From Fulvia fulva (Eukaryota; Ascomycota; Dothideomycetes; Mycosphaerellales; Mycosphaerellaceae), in the NCBI RefSeq assembly GCF_020509005.1, contig NC_063012.1, positions 6,944,001-7,008,000 on the forward strand: 64,000 nucleotides of DNA, read 5' to 3'. The number at the start of each line of letters is the position of its first letter. Positions within the stretch are counted from its first letter, which is position 1. The notes under the pieces were generated by a model, which saw only the letters and a program-made list of their open reading frames with translations, ran no database searches and was not told the DNA's origin. This document shows positions 34,801 through 45,900 of this stretch, piece by piece. A program made the position numbers and the translations under genes.

Positions 34801-35119
34801 TCGCAGGCCATGCGCCATTACCGTCGCGCGTCTGCACGGCAATGCCCGGGTTCGCTCGAAAGAAGCTCTGCGTGACATGTAGATTCTCATCGACCTTTGC
34901 GAGCACAGCAGCAGCGCCCGCGGTGAAGGCGAACTGACTCGTAGACGGCAGGGCATCGAAGCCAGTGGTGCTAGCGGTTGTTGTCCCGATGACCTTCTGC
35001 AATCGCAAGCCCGGCTCTTCACATCTGCTGGCTTTGACGGGCGATCGAGGGGTGGAGGATTTGAAGAAGGACGAGTGGGAAGGCGTCAGTCGCAAGGTGG
35101 CGTGTTGGTGTTTGTTCAT
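31865..35119 (-). CDS. WD40-repeat protein of the MABP1/WDR62 type
   Basis: A single long exon encodes about 1084 aa from ATG 35119 (MNKHQHATLRL; an in-frame ATG at 35140 would add 7 residues). WD40 repeats fill roughly residues 130-790: examples are ATSVAISPNGKWLAVGETG, HALRFSPDSKYLASLG, DYLASASRDRTVQLF-like and GAVTGLLITRSGDQLLSCSSDRSI. The order of repeats, with an early RPRVLVFSAKD strand and an LRLYSEYGSLIARDWGHTEGVTNMTFLP strand, resembles the animal MAP-kinase-binding protein 1/WDR62 family. The C-terminal third is Ser/Pro/Arg-rich and disordered, ending in a helical segment (FRELEKELKLTVRAIGEK). Family role: scaffold protein; substrate in fungi unknown. It is the first host gene beside the transposon island, about 570 bp from the Gypsy B LTR, yet shows no RIP damage. 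Confidence 0.85.
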   Translation of the reverse strand: MNKHQHATLRLTPSHSSFFKSSTPRSPVKASRCEEPGLRLQKVIGTTTASTTGFDALPSTSQFAFTAGAAAVLAKVDENLHVTQSFFRANPGIAVQTRDGNGAWPATPTPTEPRHRTVGNLKDRGDNRSPISSANRDWSDSPGRTISAKDRVKAATSVAISPNGKWLAVGETGYRPRVLVFSAKDASSDTPVCAMAEHTFGVHALRFSPDSKYLASLGTVNDGFLYIWTIDERTGAASLLASNKCTTVIHAMAWLGRSIIIAGLRFVKVFRPDDDLSADVRSGDTVRGNSLTTPRARIDNRSSDFGNSILSPKHRALAGKNSLLGDLLDATFTCIVPVSDCKAFVCADSGEICLLDDTAKMQTLTTTANAGIRITAARVEEDAMLYVAGDCEESASFAISDLECQPSSPIRSRPNSASPTKASIRSGPAIVALATLDNAVVEVTSDHVIRLTNGHGVDDKTNMTTRQLPAHEDPVLGVQPLESSHMPNASFITFSARGTVHIWDQDGVSVAAALSLPIEDSPEMYGLQNELKAVTTLYKGSLLVSGDKYGSLAVLDMQARRLAHQIRAHSAEVLDLLAFERDNTNYLASASRDRTVQLFRSRDGRLDLVQTMDEHAGAVTGLLITRSGDQLLSCSSDRSIVIRKAMAREVNGSSTLAFVMLRAIAIKTTITSMALTGEENVILASSSDRCIGKYSIKSGQAGFAFKCSDNENGEAVIMSKISYASNFNGNPVIAGISSSDKSLRLYSEYGSLIARDWGHTEGVTNMTFLPVATTEIDQSPVPRIVTVAADSTVFLWAGVAPGGRRSSQNLPGSDEEKPKNLAPLGPPLRRVLSHSEMNRFRRESSVEELGSPSPPAATVPPVSPPKVRKKTSRLSLAQAPKLEPGHRSNFDTSRRRSLMQRSPSPPSPRTTSKRDITKRQTLGMSIRSKSSDNVLNAGVSSNGHVSGFGSLTSSTESVCRTLRAYRRKLASPNTGNDIAPAAFRELEKELKLTVRAIGEKSQGKGVDEAILAKLLDQASDRLVGILDQKFKARVDSPSRNGTDDQSPSSNGRLEPPAELEEPIEERIERSDTAPGALETRANRS

Positions 35120-36617
35120 GCTTCCGCCTGGTCTGCGCAACGTCGTCGGCTGTGCCAGCTATTGCAAGGACATGGTCAGTCTCCACCTTTATGATGCGCA
35201 ACATGTGAGCGCCGGCGACGCGACATACGGATCCCTCGGTGAATGCCAGCTCAACGACAGCGTCATTACCCAAGCAACATGGTCTTGCGGTCTGCGCAGG
35301 CGTGGAATGCTGGGAAAGGGTGCAGGTGCTTGCCAAGTCGCTGCTGTCTTTCGCATTGGATTTGGATGTGTTGCGCGCTCGATGGTGATTAGGAGATGAT
35401 GGTGATCATTTCTGCGCACGACTCCTTTCACCAACGCATCTGCTGCTGCTGTGCGGTTTCGGAGTGCGCGGTGATGGTAAACAATGCGAAACGGCGACAG
35501 TTTGTGGTTCGCGACAGAGCGGCAGCAACAGTGATTGAGTTCCAGGGACAGCGAAGCATTGACATGCACCATGTGCACCATGCGTCGATCCACGAACTCG
35601 GAACACACATCACGAGTGACGAGTCACGCCGCTTGCACAGCTTGCACAGCTTGCACAGCTTGCACAGCTTGCACAGCTTGGCTCTGCGGCCTGCAGCGTC
35701 ACCGTCACGGGAGCCTGTCGCGTGGGAGGCATGGATGATGGATCAAGATTCAAGAGCGTGTCGCGGAACTCCTCGGGCTGTCGCCGTACCTGCCACAGAA
35801 ACACACCAGACTACTCGACGGATGCATGCATGATGCATCTTGTGCTCGAGCAGGCCTACTACATGTATGTGCAGACGGCATCTGCTGGAGCCAACATCAC
35901 ATCGTCGAGGCCCCTTGAGCCACTGCCTTCGCCTTGCTTCCACTCCTGGAGTCCTGGGCGTACTGTGTACATGGCAACGGACCAACGGTGCCTGGCGAAT
36001 ACTGTACCGGTGACACAGTGAGGGCGCGCACACGGTATGAGATCTCTAGCACACGCAACTCACACTGTCAGCACTTCACAGCTCACGTCACGTCTTGCAC
36101 GTTGCACGCCGCTTAGCAGTCAGCAGCGAGCGTACGGACCAAAGGAATCCAGCCGGCCTCGCTGCAGGCGTCGCTGAGGCCAAGAGCTCTCGCGGCTTGC
36201 CCGCCATTGCCCCGCCATTGCCCCGCCATATCATTGCTGGGCCCATGTCGTTGTCACACCCCGTCTCAACACACATGCACCCAACACCACTGCTGTGACG
36301 CAGTAGCCGCCTGTGCCAGCCTGTGCCCATCCTGCCACCCTGCTTCCTCCGCTGCCCTCCCGGCTAGCTGACAGTAATCTCAAATCCCAGACAAACTCCC
36401 CTCGGAAAGGCAATCAAAGGCTTTTGGAGCACCCTAGCCAGGAGCCACTTACCCGAACTATTAAGCTGCCGAATAGCTCTCTGTACCTGCACACTACATC
36501 ATACTTCCTCTTGTCACACTCCTCCGTCTTCTCCACCACTTCGTCCTCATCTTGCACCCTGAAAGCACTCCCACAGAAGACCACACATAGCAACAACCCA
36601 GAACAGGAGCAGCCAAC
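35120..36617. promoter_or_regulatory. Divergent promoter region of the WD40 gene (-) and acetyl-CoA synthetase (+)
   Basis: About 1.5 kb without a convincing gene lies between two divergently transcribed genes. It includes a 9-bp tandem repeat (35632-35676), a threefold CCCCGCCATTG-like repeat around 36200-36230, and C/T-rich tracts at about 36330-36560 that suit a fungal core promoter just upstream of the ATG at 36618. Several small open frames here lack family features and are probably chance. Confidence 0.55.
35632..35676. repeat. Tandem repeat, five copies of CTTGCACAG
   Basis: Five perfect, adjacent 9-bp units CTTGCACAG are followed by a partial sixth (CTTG). The unit length is a multiple of three, so every frame stays open across it on both strands, which explains the chance open frames with Ser-Leu-His or Ala-Cys-Thr repeats. 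It lies in the upstream region of the WD40 gene. Confidence 0.95.
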
Positions 36618-38729
36618 ATGTCCGAAGGCAGTCAGCAGCCTCCAAATGGCATCCCAGAGTCTCACCATGCCGAGACCTACCACGTCCCAGACGCCTTCTT
36701 GAAGTACGTCAGAGGAAACAGCCATCCAATCATGGTAGCTAACATACAGCAGGAAGCACCCAGGAAAGCCTCATATCGCCTCGCTCGACGAGTACAAAGA
36801 CATGTACAAGGAGTCGATCACACAACCAGACAAGTTTTGGGGAAAGATGGCCCGTGACCTCTTGACCTGGGAGCGCGATTTCCACACTGTACACACTGGA
36901 TCTCTTGCTGGAGGTGACAACGCTTGGTTCTTGGAGGGCAGGCTCAACGCCTCATACAACTGTGTGGACCGTCACGCAGCAAAGAACCCAGACAAGCCAG
37001 CCATCATCTACGAGGCCGACGAGAAGGGCGAGGGTCGCACAATTCGCTACGGCGAGCTGCTCCGGGAAGTGTCCAAGCTTGCATACGTTCTCAAGCAGAT
37101 GGGTGTGAAGAAGGGTGACACAGTCGCACTTTACATGCCCATGATTCCAGAGGCCGTTATTGCCTTCCTTGCCTGCACACGCATTGGAGCAGTGCACTCT
37201 GTCGTTTTCGCTGGCTTCAGCTCAGACTCCCTCCGAGATCGCATCATCGATGCAGAGTCCAAGGTTGTCCTTACCACAGACGAGGGCAAGCGTGGTGGCA
37301 AGCTCATTGGCACCAAGAAGATCGTTGACGAGGCATTGAAGCAGTGTCCCGATGTCACTGGCTGCCTTGTATACAAGCGAACTGGTGCTGAAGTACCATG
37401 GACCAAGGGCAGAGACTTGTGGTGGCACGAGGAGACCGAGAAGTGGCCAGCATACATTGCACCAGAGAGCATGAACTCTGAGGACCCACTCTTCCTTCTT
37501 TATACAAGTGGTAGCACCGGCAAGCCCAAGGGTGTCATGCACACAACCGCTGGATACCTGCTCGGAGCAGCAGCTACCGGAAAGTACGTCTTCGACATCC
37601 ACGACTCTGACAGATTCTTCTGCGGTGGAGACGTTGGTTGGATCACTGGTCACACCTACGTGGTTTACGCTCCGTTGGTTCTCGGTGTTGCTACTGTCGT
37701 CTTCGAGGGAACGCCAGCATACCCCGATTTCAGCAGATACTGGGATGTTTGCGAGAAGCACGAGGTGACACAGTTCTACGTTGCACCAACTGCACTCAGA
37801 CTCCTGAAGCGTGCTGGTAACGAGCACGTCAAGGCCCAGATGAAGGCTCTCCGTGTTCTCGGCTCTGTCGGTGAGCCCATTGCAGCAGAGGTTTGGAAGT
37901 GGTACCACGAGATTGTCGGCAAGAAGGAGGCGCACATTGTGGATGTGAGTATTCACAAGTATTTATTGAGAAATATCGCACACTGACCTCCTAACAGACC
38001 TACTGGCAAACCGAGACCGGCTCCCACGTCATCACTCCAATGAGTGGTGTGACCCCAACCAAACCTGGCTCCGCCTCCCTCCCTTTCTTCGGCATCGAAC
38101 CCGCCATCATCGACCCCGTCTCCGGCGAAGAGATCCAAGGCAACGATGTCGAGGGTGTCCTCGCCTTCAAGCAAGCCTGGCCTTCCATGGCCCGCACTGT
38201 CTGGGGCGCCCACAAGAGATACATGGACACCTACCTAAACGTCTACAAGGGCTACTACTTCACCGGTGACGGCGCCGCACGAGACTACGAGGGCTACTAC
38301 TGGATCCGCGGCCGTGTCGACGACGTCGTCAACGTCTCCGGTCATCGCTTGTCAACCGCTGAAATCGAAGCCGCCCTGATCGAGCACCCGTCCGTCGGCG
38401 AAGCCGCTGTCGTCGGTATCAACGATGAGCTGACCGGCCAAGCTGTCAACGCTTTCGTTTCCATCAAGGACGGCCACGAGATCAACGATCAGCTGAAGAA
38501 GGACCTCGTCCTGCAGGTCAGGAAATCTATCGGCCCCTTCGCCGCTCCCAAGGCCATCTTCCCAATCCCCGATCTGCCAAAGACACGATCGGGCAAGATA
38601 ATGAGGAGAATTTTGAGGAAGATCCTCGCGGGTGAGGAGGATCAGCTTGGTGATACGAGCACGTTGGCGGATCCCTCGGTGGTTGACAAGATCATTGAGA
38701 CTGTGCATGAGTCGAAGGGGAAGAAGTGA
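36618..38729 (+). CDS. facA: Acetyl-CoA synthetase (AMP-forming)
   Basis: The enzyme makes acetyl-CoA from acetate, ATP and CoA in the cytosol and feeds lipid synthesis, histone acetylation and growth on acetate. Three exons: 36618-36703, 36753-37944, 37998-38729, giving 669 aa, normal for the family. Intron 1 (49 bp) has GTACGT, branch GCTAAC and CAG; intron 2 (53 bp) has GTGAGT and ACAG. Exon 1 alone gives [13 protein letters not shown]; the joint reads [22 protein letters not shown] in parts. Motifs: adenylate-binding [22 protein letters not shown], the YWQTETGSH block starting exon 3, FTGDGAARD and the C-terminal Lys motif TRSGKIMRR, whose Lys is the usual acetylation target. The start has a good context (CCAACATG). 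The symbol follows Aspergillus facA; orthology is very likely. Confidence 0.96.
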
Positions 38730-39218
38730 TGGTGATGATGTGACGTGATGAAGGATGAGATGGGAGGCGCTTTTGACTTGTATGATTCTCATGAGGATGC
38801 TCCGTTTGGGGATACCATTCTTAGCTCTTGAGACTATTGATGAAATGGACAAGTGTGATGAAGAAAATTCTAGGAAGCCACTCCCTCTGTGTATACGTTC
38901 AACAGGAGCTTGCGGGTCATGTTCTTCCAGTTGCACGAAGACAATGATTCGTCGTGGATACCATGCTTCAAGAAACACATCATCTTAAATTCCAGCTCGA
39001 ATCTGTCTGTGCATCCATCTGCAGGAGAATCCATCTACAACCATCGTCTCAATGCCTCTAAATCTCCCTTCCGAACCAATCGCTATGCCAATCAACTCTG
39101 TTGACGGTCCTGTCTCGCCGCGTTCTCTCTAATAATGCAATCTTCTCTTCGGTCATCACAGTCATTTCCGAAACACATGTAAACGCCAAAAGCCCATGCA
39201 CAACGATGATGCCCTGCT
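38730..39218. other. Intergenic region between convergent genes
   Basis: These 489 bp separate the stop codons of acetyl-CoA synthetase (+) and the ADAM protease (-). Short open frames on both strands have no family features. The region presumably holds both 3' untranslated regions and polyadenylation sites; I see no clear terminator structure. Confidence 0.5.
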
Positions 39219-41871
39219 CTATGCATACCTCATGCTATTACTCCTCTGCTGATACGCCGGTGGCGGCACAGGAGGTGGAGTCCAACCACCGGTGTTACCG
39301 TGCTGTTGATTAAACCATCCATGACTTGGATGTTGTTGTTGCTGTTGTTGCATATTCGGGTGACCGCGTGCGGCTCCGCTCATGACAGGAGCGTTCCATC
39401 CTTGCCTACAATTCAGGAGAGGAATATCAGCGTTTGATACTTTGTGCATGTGAAACACATAAATATCAGCAAGCTTTGGGTGATAGGGGAACTTACCATC
39501 CTCCCGGAGGAGCAGCAGGGGGCCCTGACGGAACCCGCTTCGAGCCGCGACGGCGGCGCTTACAGCAGCGGACGAGGCAGCCTAGGATGGCAAATAGGAT
39601 GAGACCTCCTATCGCGGCGCAGATTCCTATCACAAGGGCTTTGTGGTCGTCGATCCAGGAGCGGATTTGGCCACCGGTTGTTGCGCCTTTGCATTGTCCC
39701 TGTTTGAGACGTTAGTGTGTTGGTCAAGGGTGGATAAGGGTATTCGGACGAGCGGGGGATTTGATGCTTACATTCGCACAACGACCACCGCCACCACACT
39801 CGGTGCCATCTAGGAAGTTTTGTTGCAGGCCATAGCAGACTCCTGTTCCGAACTCTGGACTGGCACAGCTGATTGCACAGCCGGAAGTGCCGCAGGCGTA
39901 TGTATCGTTTCCGCGGGTGTAGCTTCCCATTACTGATTTGCATTGCTGGTCGCGGCTGGTGCATTGTCCGGAAGCGCATTCGAGGCCGTCACCACAGTCG
40001 GTGCCATCTGGTTGGGTGTTGTCTTCAGGGCACAAAGCTCCAGTACCGGAGCAGGTTTCCTGGGGGTCACAATCTCCGGTGCTTGCTCGACATACTGTCC
40101 CAGCGGATGCGAATTGACAGCTACGGCAGCAGTCTTCGTTGGCATCGTCACAGACGGAGCCGCTGGTGAACAAACAGGTCGTTGGCTCACAGCAAGTGTC
40201 GCCCGCGCAACCTGCCTCGCCACCACAATCACAGTCTTCTCCTGGCTCAACAATGCCATTACCGCACTGCTGTCCGCTGATGGTTGTTACACCTCGGTTG
40301 TCTGTCAAGCACTGACTGTTGACCGAGTTGCGGTCCAGCGCACCACAGATGTTGCCAATCGAGCAAGGACTGAACGTGTTCACACCTCGTGAGGTGGATG
40401 GGTTCATGATGTATCGTTCGCCAGCATCACAATTGTCGGCGGTGAGTGGGCAACACTGCTGTGAGTTGACGATATTCTGATTGGCACAGGTCGACGATGT
40501 GCAGTCGTGGACAGCTCCGAAGGTATGGCCAGTCTCATGGGCAATAACCTGCCACTCCATGGCTCCTTGAGTTCGGATGACCACGTTGGCGCCAGCAACA
40601 GTCTCACTACCACTTCCGCCAGTCTGGCCGTTACCAGTAACGCTTCCGTTGGTCATGATGGCTGTCCCGACACAAGCCTGTCCGAGCCAGGCAAGCCCGA
40701 CAGCGGTCTGCGTCGCGCAAGTGCTGAGTAATGTCCAGTGACTGTTTGAGTCTCGTTGATTGCCGCGCCAGGCGGAGAACAGGTTGAGACGGTCCTGAAT
40801 ATCGACGTCGTCGGAACACCTCTGGTTCCACTCGTTCGCGGAGTTCGGTGTTCCAGGGCAGTTCGCGTCCGAGAGAGTCAAGTTCTGTAGGCCAAGTGAG
40901 ATGTTGAAAGCATTCTCCCATATCCCGGAAGCAGTGTTCATCTGCTGGATCACGTTCTCACGAGCCGACTGTGTCGAGTTAAATGCAGCAGTGTAAGTGC
41001 AGTCGGTGGCGACGCCGACCAGGGCGACCTTCCGAGTACTCGGACACCCAGCAGTGTTTCCGATGTTGCTAGCCAAGTTGACACCTGCACTTCTTCCGCC
41101 ACTTGTGCTATCGATCTGTCGTTTGAAGATGTTCGAGAAGTCCATGAAGCCGTAAGACTTGTCGTCTGAGGAGCGCTTCGTCTTCATCGCCATGTAGACA
41201 GGATGATCGTCGCGAGCGTTGAACATGAGTCGATCAGCAGCGCAGGACCCCAGTTCACCATCAATACTGCGACGCAAGTCATTATGCTGTCCATAGTGCG
41301 CAACGTCGTCCAAGATATCCGAGTCTCTCCAGATGACCAAGTATTCCTCGGAGCTGTCCACCTCAGGATCCATCGGATGCCGCGTCCTCATAAAGTTCGT
41401 CGAAGTCTCAATGTGATGGTTATCATGGTTCACCGAAAATGCTCCCTGAAACACAGGCTGCGCACCATCCTGCGTCACAGCAATACGAGCCCATCCAACA
41501 CGCTGCCATTGGTTCTGTCCTATACTCGGCCTTTGCGCCCACGCCACACCTTTAAACACCCTATGCCCCAATCTATCCACGCCTTCTCGGCGCGCAACGC
41601 TCCCATCCGGCGCAAGATATGTAACCGTCGTATCTTCTCCCAGAATATCATGATTCGGTTCTAACGAGAGTTTGATGTGTACATCGTCGCGGATATTGAA
41701 GCTGAGCTCGAAGTCGGACAGGGCTGTGAGCCGGTGGTTGTGGGTATGTATCGTGGCATTTTGTACAGCGGAGAGTGCGCCTATGGGGTTTCGGATGGTG
41801 GAGCTGGCACTCGCGAGTGGTGAGAGGATGGATGCGGCCAGCGAGAGGAGCGTGAAGGGGAGGAAGTGCAT
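39219..41871 (-). CDS. ADAM-type zinc metalloprotease (reprolysin/disintegrin), membrane anchored
   Basis: Three exons: 41871-39772, 39699-39497, 39405-39219 (introns with GTAAGC/CAG and GTAAGT/TAG), giving 829 aa. I chose ATG 41871 because it starts a clear signal peptide (MHFLPFTLLSLAASILSPLASAS); an in-frame ATG at 42036 would put 55 residues before it. A propeptide is followed by the catalytic domain with the zinc motif HETGHTFGAVHD (about 40503-40540) and a downstream YIMNPSTS Met-turn. Next is a Cys-rich disintegrin domain (CGNGIVEPGEDCDCGG onward) and a Cys-rich region. Exon 2 adds a transmembrane helix (ALVIGICAAIGGLILFAILG) and a basic CCKRRRRGSK stop-transfer. The cytosolic tail is Gln/Pro-rich (QQQQQQH, TPPPVPPPAY). 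Likely a cell-surface sheddase; substrates unknown. Confidence 0.93.
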
Positions 41872-42929
41872 GGCGGTGGCGAAGAGGAGAGGGAAGCGCC
41901 TAGTGGAGGCAAGGGTGAGTCGCGGTAGTTTCCATGCGCTGCGGCGGAAGGTGCAAGGTGATTGCAGGGCCGTCGGTATGTCGATGGTACGGATGAAATG
42001 GGATTGTGAGCGAGCGTCGAGGTCGGTAGTGTCCAAGAGTGGTGGTAGGGAATGTGTAGTAGACTAGTACTGGTAGTAGATGTGCGTGCTAAGTCTTACA
42101 AGGAAGCGTCGCCGTGTTCACTGGTGGTGGCTGAGTGCACGGTATTACACTCCCCGTTGCGCTCAGAAACCTTGGCTTCGGCTGCTTTTCTCCGACTCCA
42201 CCGTCTACCAAGTACCAACAAACGATGCCCTGCTGACGCATGGAGACCCTCGCCTGTCCTGTCCTGTAAATAGAGTTCACCAGACACGCAAAAGCAAAAG
42301 CATCACTACAGCAACTTCCTCAATAACCTCTTCACATCCAACCAGAAGACACCGACATCCATGCTACATCTACCAAAAACGACACATCTGCAGTACAGCA
42401 GCAGCACACACATCACCGCCGCAGCCCCGCGGCCGCATCTTTACGAGCATCTGCAACATCTACCGATCACGAATCACAGCCAATGCACGAACCAACCGTC
42501 TTGTCACTACATCCACACTTCGTGTTGAAGCCAAGCAACTCCCAAGACAAAATTGCGTGTACCTCTTCGAGAATTACTGTGTCTGGTTGGACGCCACAGC
42601 ATCTCCACGCTCACCATGCTACGATTCTACACCTTAACTCCGGCGCTGTAGAAAGTGATGATCTCACCCCACCTTTCACGCCTCTTGAGGTCTTGGAGTC
42701 TGTTATCTCACGCACTACGTTGCGCGGAGTAGCACATGGCGATGCAATGTTGGTGTAGCGGTGAGACTATTCTCACATCTGTGTGGTCGGCCTTATGCAG
42801 GACCCGGCGTCCCGTGTGCAGTGCGCCTGAAACTTATGCTTACTGCTCGGAGGAATAGCATGCACATGACACTCGACCCGAGCTGTCATCTGCACGGATT
42901 ACTTCGCCTATCAATGCTATTGTATCCTA
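41872..42929. promoter_or_regulatory. Upstream region of the ADAM gene and downstream region of the AAA ATPase gene
   Basis: About 1.06 kb lies between two minus-strand genes. The part nearest 41872 should hold the ADAM promoter and 5' leader, possibly with the extra in-frame ATG at 42036. Open frames on the + strand (42080-42637, 42483-42758) are rich in His/Thr/Pro, lack family features and look like chance. A NotI-like GCGGCCGC occurs at 42429 and 42944. Confidence 0.45.
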
Positions 42930-45900
42930 TCACGGCGGAGGCCGCGGCCGCACAAGAGCAGCATTCTCATCGACCGTGCCTGCATCGCCAGTACCGAACC
43001 CGTACGTCGTCTTCTTCTTCCTGCCCTTACGATCACCATACTGTTCGTCGAATTTCCGGATGGCCACCAGCGAGCCCATGTCTTCGCTAATAGAAGCGCT
43101 GATCTCTCTAATGGCCTTCTCAAAGTGACTTGAGGAGAGTGTACGCTTCTCGGGCAGCTTGAAGTCTTTGTCGTCTTCTTTGCTGCTTGCTAGCTCGTTC
43201 TCCTCTCGTACACAGGCCAACGCAGCGGAGACGCAGAGGTTCTTGAGATCGGAGCCGCTGTATAGTGGTGTTTGTTCAGCAAGACTTGACAGATTGACCG
43301 TGTCGTCCAGCTGTTCGTCTTTGAGGTGAATCCCCAGGATTGACTCGCGGTCTTTCGCTACAGGTAAGTCAATCAGTATCCTGCGTGGCAGTCTCCGCAG
43401 AACAGCATCGTCCATGTCGAAAGGTCGATTGCTTGCTACCATGATGAACACGTTGTGCAGGTCCATTCCGTCCCACTCTCGTAGGAACTGGTTAATGATC
43501 TCGCGGTGAGTGTTTCTGTTACCGGCGCTGCTACGGCTGCCGAAGATGGCGTCTGCTTCATCGATGAAGACTATGCAGGGCGATAACTTCTTCGCTAAGC
43601 TGAAGACTGCCTTGACCATCTTCTCACCTTCTCCGACATACTTCTCGTAGACCTGGGCGCCGCTGATCTCGAGGACGGTGGCTTTGGATTCTTTTGCCAC
43701 TGCTTTCGCGAGCAGCGTCTTACCAGTTCCAGGCGGGCCGTACAGCATCAAGCCGGGCAGTCTGTCAGCAGCCAGAACACCGTACTTGAAGGCATCCGGT
43801 CTGAGCAGCGACAACGACGTCATGGTCTTCAATGCGTCGATAGTCTCTGGTGTCGCGTGTACTTGCTGAAATCCGGTCTTAATGTTCTGGGCGTCTACCA
43901 CTCCTCCAAGTAGCCGACTCTCGTGAGAGTTGCAGTTTTTCTTGAGCTTTTCAATGCGCGCGCTCCCCTTGTCGGCGTCTTCCCGGAACCCCTGTGCTAC
44001 CTGTGCTCGGTCCCTCGCTGCCGAGGTGGCCTTCTCCATGTTGTACTCAGACCAGGCGCGCTGGGTACGATCTGCCTTTGCCGTGATGAAGGCAGCAAGC
44101 CCAATGTGACTGGCGTTGACCACTTCGGACGTGGCGTGCTCTTGCGAAAGTCCAATGGCTGTAAGTACGAGCCGCTGTACTTGATCGAAAGCCATCACTT
44201 TCTGACCCATGGTGCGGGTTTCAGCAAAGTGGAGCTGTCGCAGAGAGCTTTCGGAGAAGAGATCTGTTTCGTCACCTGGACGCAGTCGACGTAGCATAGA
44301 TTGTATGTTACGGATGTTGATCTCGAGAATGCGACGATACGTCGAGTCTGTCGTGTTCTCCAATGCAAGACCCTCTGAGGCGAGCTGGGTCTGCGCACTC
44401 TTGGACATGCTGAAGAATGGCGGGACGACTATCGATCGAAATTCTGTCTCATCTGTATCTTGACCAAAGCTGGCGAAGCTAGCACTGCCGAAGTGCTGTG
44501 CAGTAGTGCCCACAATGATCACTGCATTCCCTGCTTTTCGACGTTTTTGCACGACTCGGACCAAGTTGCGGACAATCGCATCGCCCATGCGGGCATCGCA
44601 GACATCCTTCAGATCTCGTACGTGAACAATTGTTCTTGTCGTTTCAGAACGGCTAGGCGTTAGTGTGGTGCCTTGCCCAGCAGCTTCTAGCTTAAGAGCA
44701 CCTTCTGGTCCCATCAGTCGGTTGACGTGGCCGGCAATAAGGCCAGCAACATCTGGAAGCCAGCAGCTACGACTTGACCGCCATGCTCGCCACAGTGCTT
44801 GATAGGAAACATCAGCTGCCGTCATGCTGTCCCTGTGGTGTACTACGGGCGAGCTCTCCTTTAGACGATAATGCAGGCTATCTGTACCTGAAGGTGGCTG
44901 CTTCTCAAGCTTCTGCATCGGTGCATCCAGTAAAGAGTTGAGAAGCGCTTGAAGCCGTGTCTCATCCCACGGCGCATCTGCGTTACTGAGGGACCTGAAA
45001 GGACTTGGTCCTCCGGGTCCCATCTTTGCTATCATAGTCATGCCAAATGGAATGGCGATCCCGTCCATCTTACCGAGGGCCTTGCCAACACCTGGACTTT
45101 TTAAGATGGCTTGTCTGAGCCAATCTAAAGTGGTAAGACGACCTGGCGGGAAATCGCTGGCATTGTGCCTACTGGAATCTTCATCTTCCTCATCCTCATC
45201 AAACTCGTCCTCCTCGTCCTCTTCCATCAACCGGCCAGGCTGAGAGCTTTTAGAGGTGTAGCCATCGAAAACATCGTATGCAAGATTCGAGAAGGAGCCA
45301 ACTGCATCGGACGTGGCCCCAACATAGTCTGCAGTCAAGTCGGCGAAATCGCTGGCGTCAATTCGGATTACATTCGAGCGCGTGATGTTCGCAAGATCGT
45401 CTACTATGCTATCCATCTGGTCGTGCGAATCCGAGTCGGGACATATCAGTGACACATCGACTCGTGATGCCGCAGTCGAAGAGGCCTGCGCAGCTTCTCT
45501 AGATGCTGAGTACCCTGCAATGATGGCTGTCTCGGCCTCCAGAAGCACCCATCGTAATAGCGCGTGTGGGTTTACGTCGTTGTAAGCCTCATCAGAGGGA
45601 GGCGTAGATATTGTGGGCGCAGGAGTCTCTGTAGTGGCCTTGGGTTGTGTCTCGGGTGGTGTCTCGGAGTGCGGCGCAGCGAACTTGCTGTCGAAGAAGC
45701 TCTGGTCAAGGGCTTTCTTCTTCGGTGTCGCAGCCTTAGCTGGCTGGAGTCCGCCGGGCCATGCTTCGTAATTCGGGACGGTGAACAGCGTATGCCCAGT
45801 CTCTCTGTCTACACATCTGAGGATCTGCGCATTCTTCGCGCTACGATTTGGCTGTTCTGTATCGAGATACAGCTTGACGTTGTGATCGAGGAACCATTGC

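Noticed and set aside
37222..37956. 244-codon minus-strand frame
   Set aside because: Fully antisense to acetyl-CoA synthetase exon 2; the sense gene has complete family motifs.
42080..42637. 185-codon + strand frame between ADAM and AAA ATPase
   Set aside because: His/Thr/Arg-rich composition, no motif, and several competing frames; treated as intergenic.
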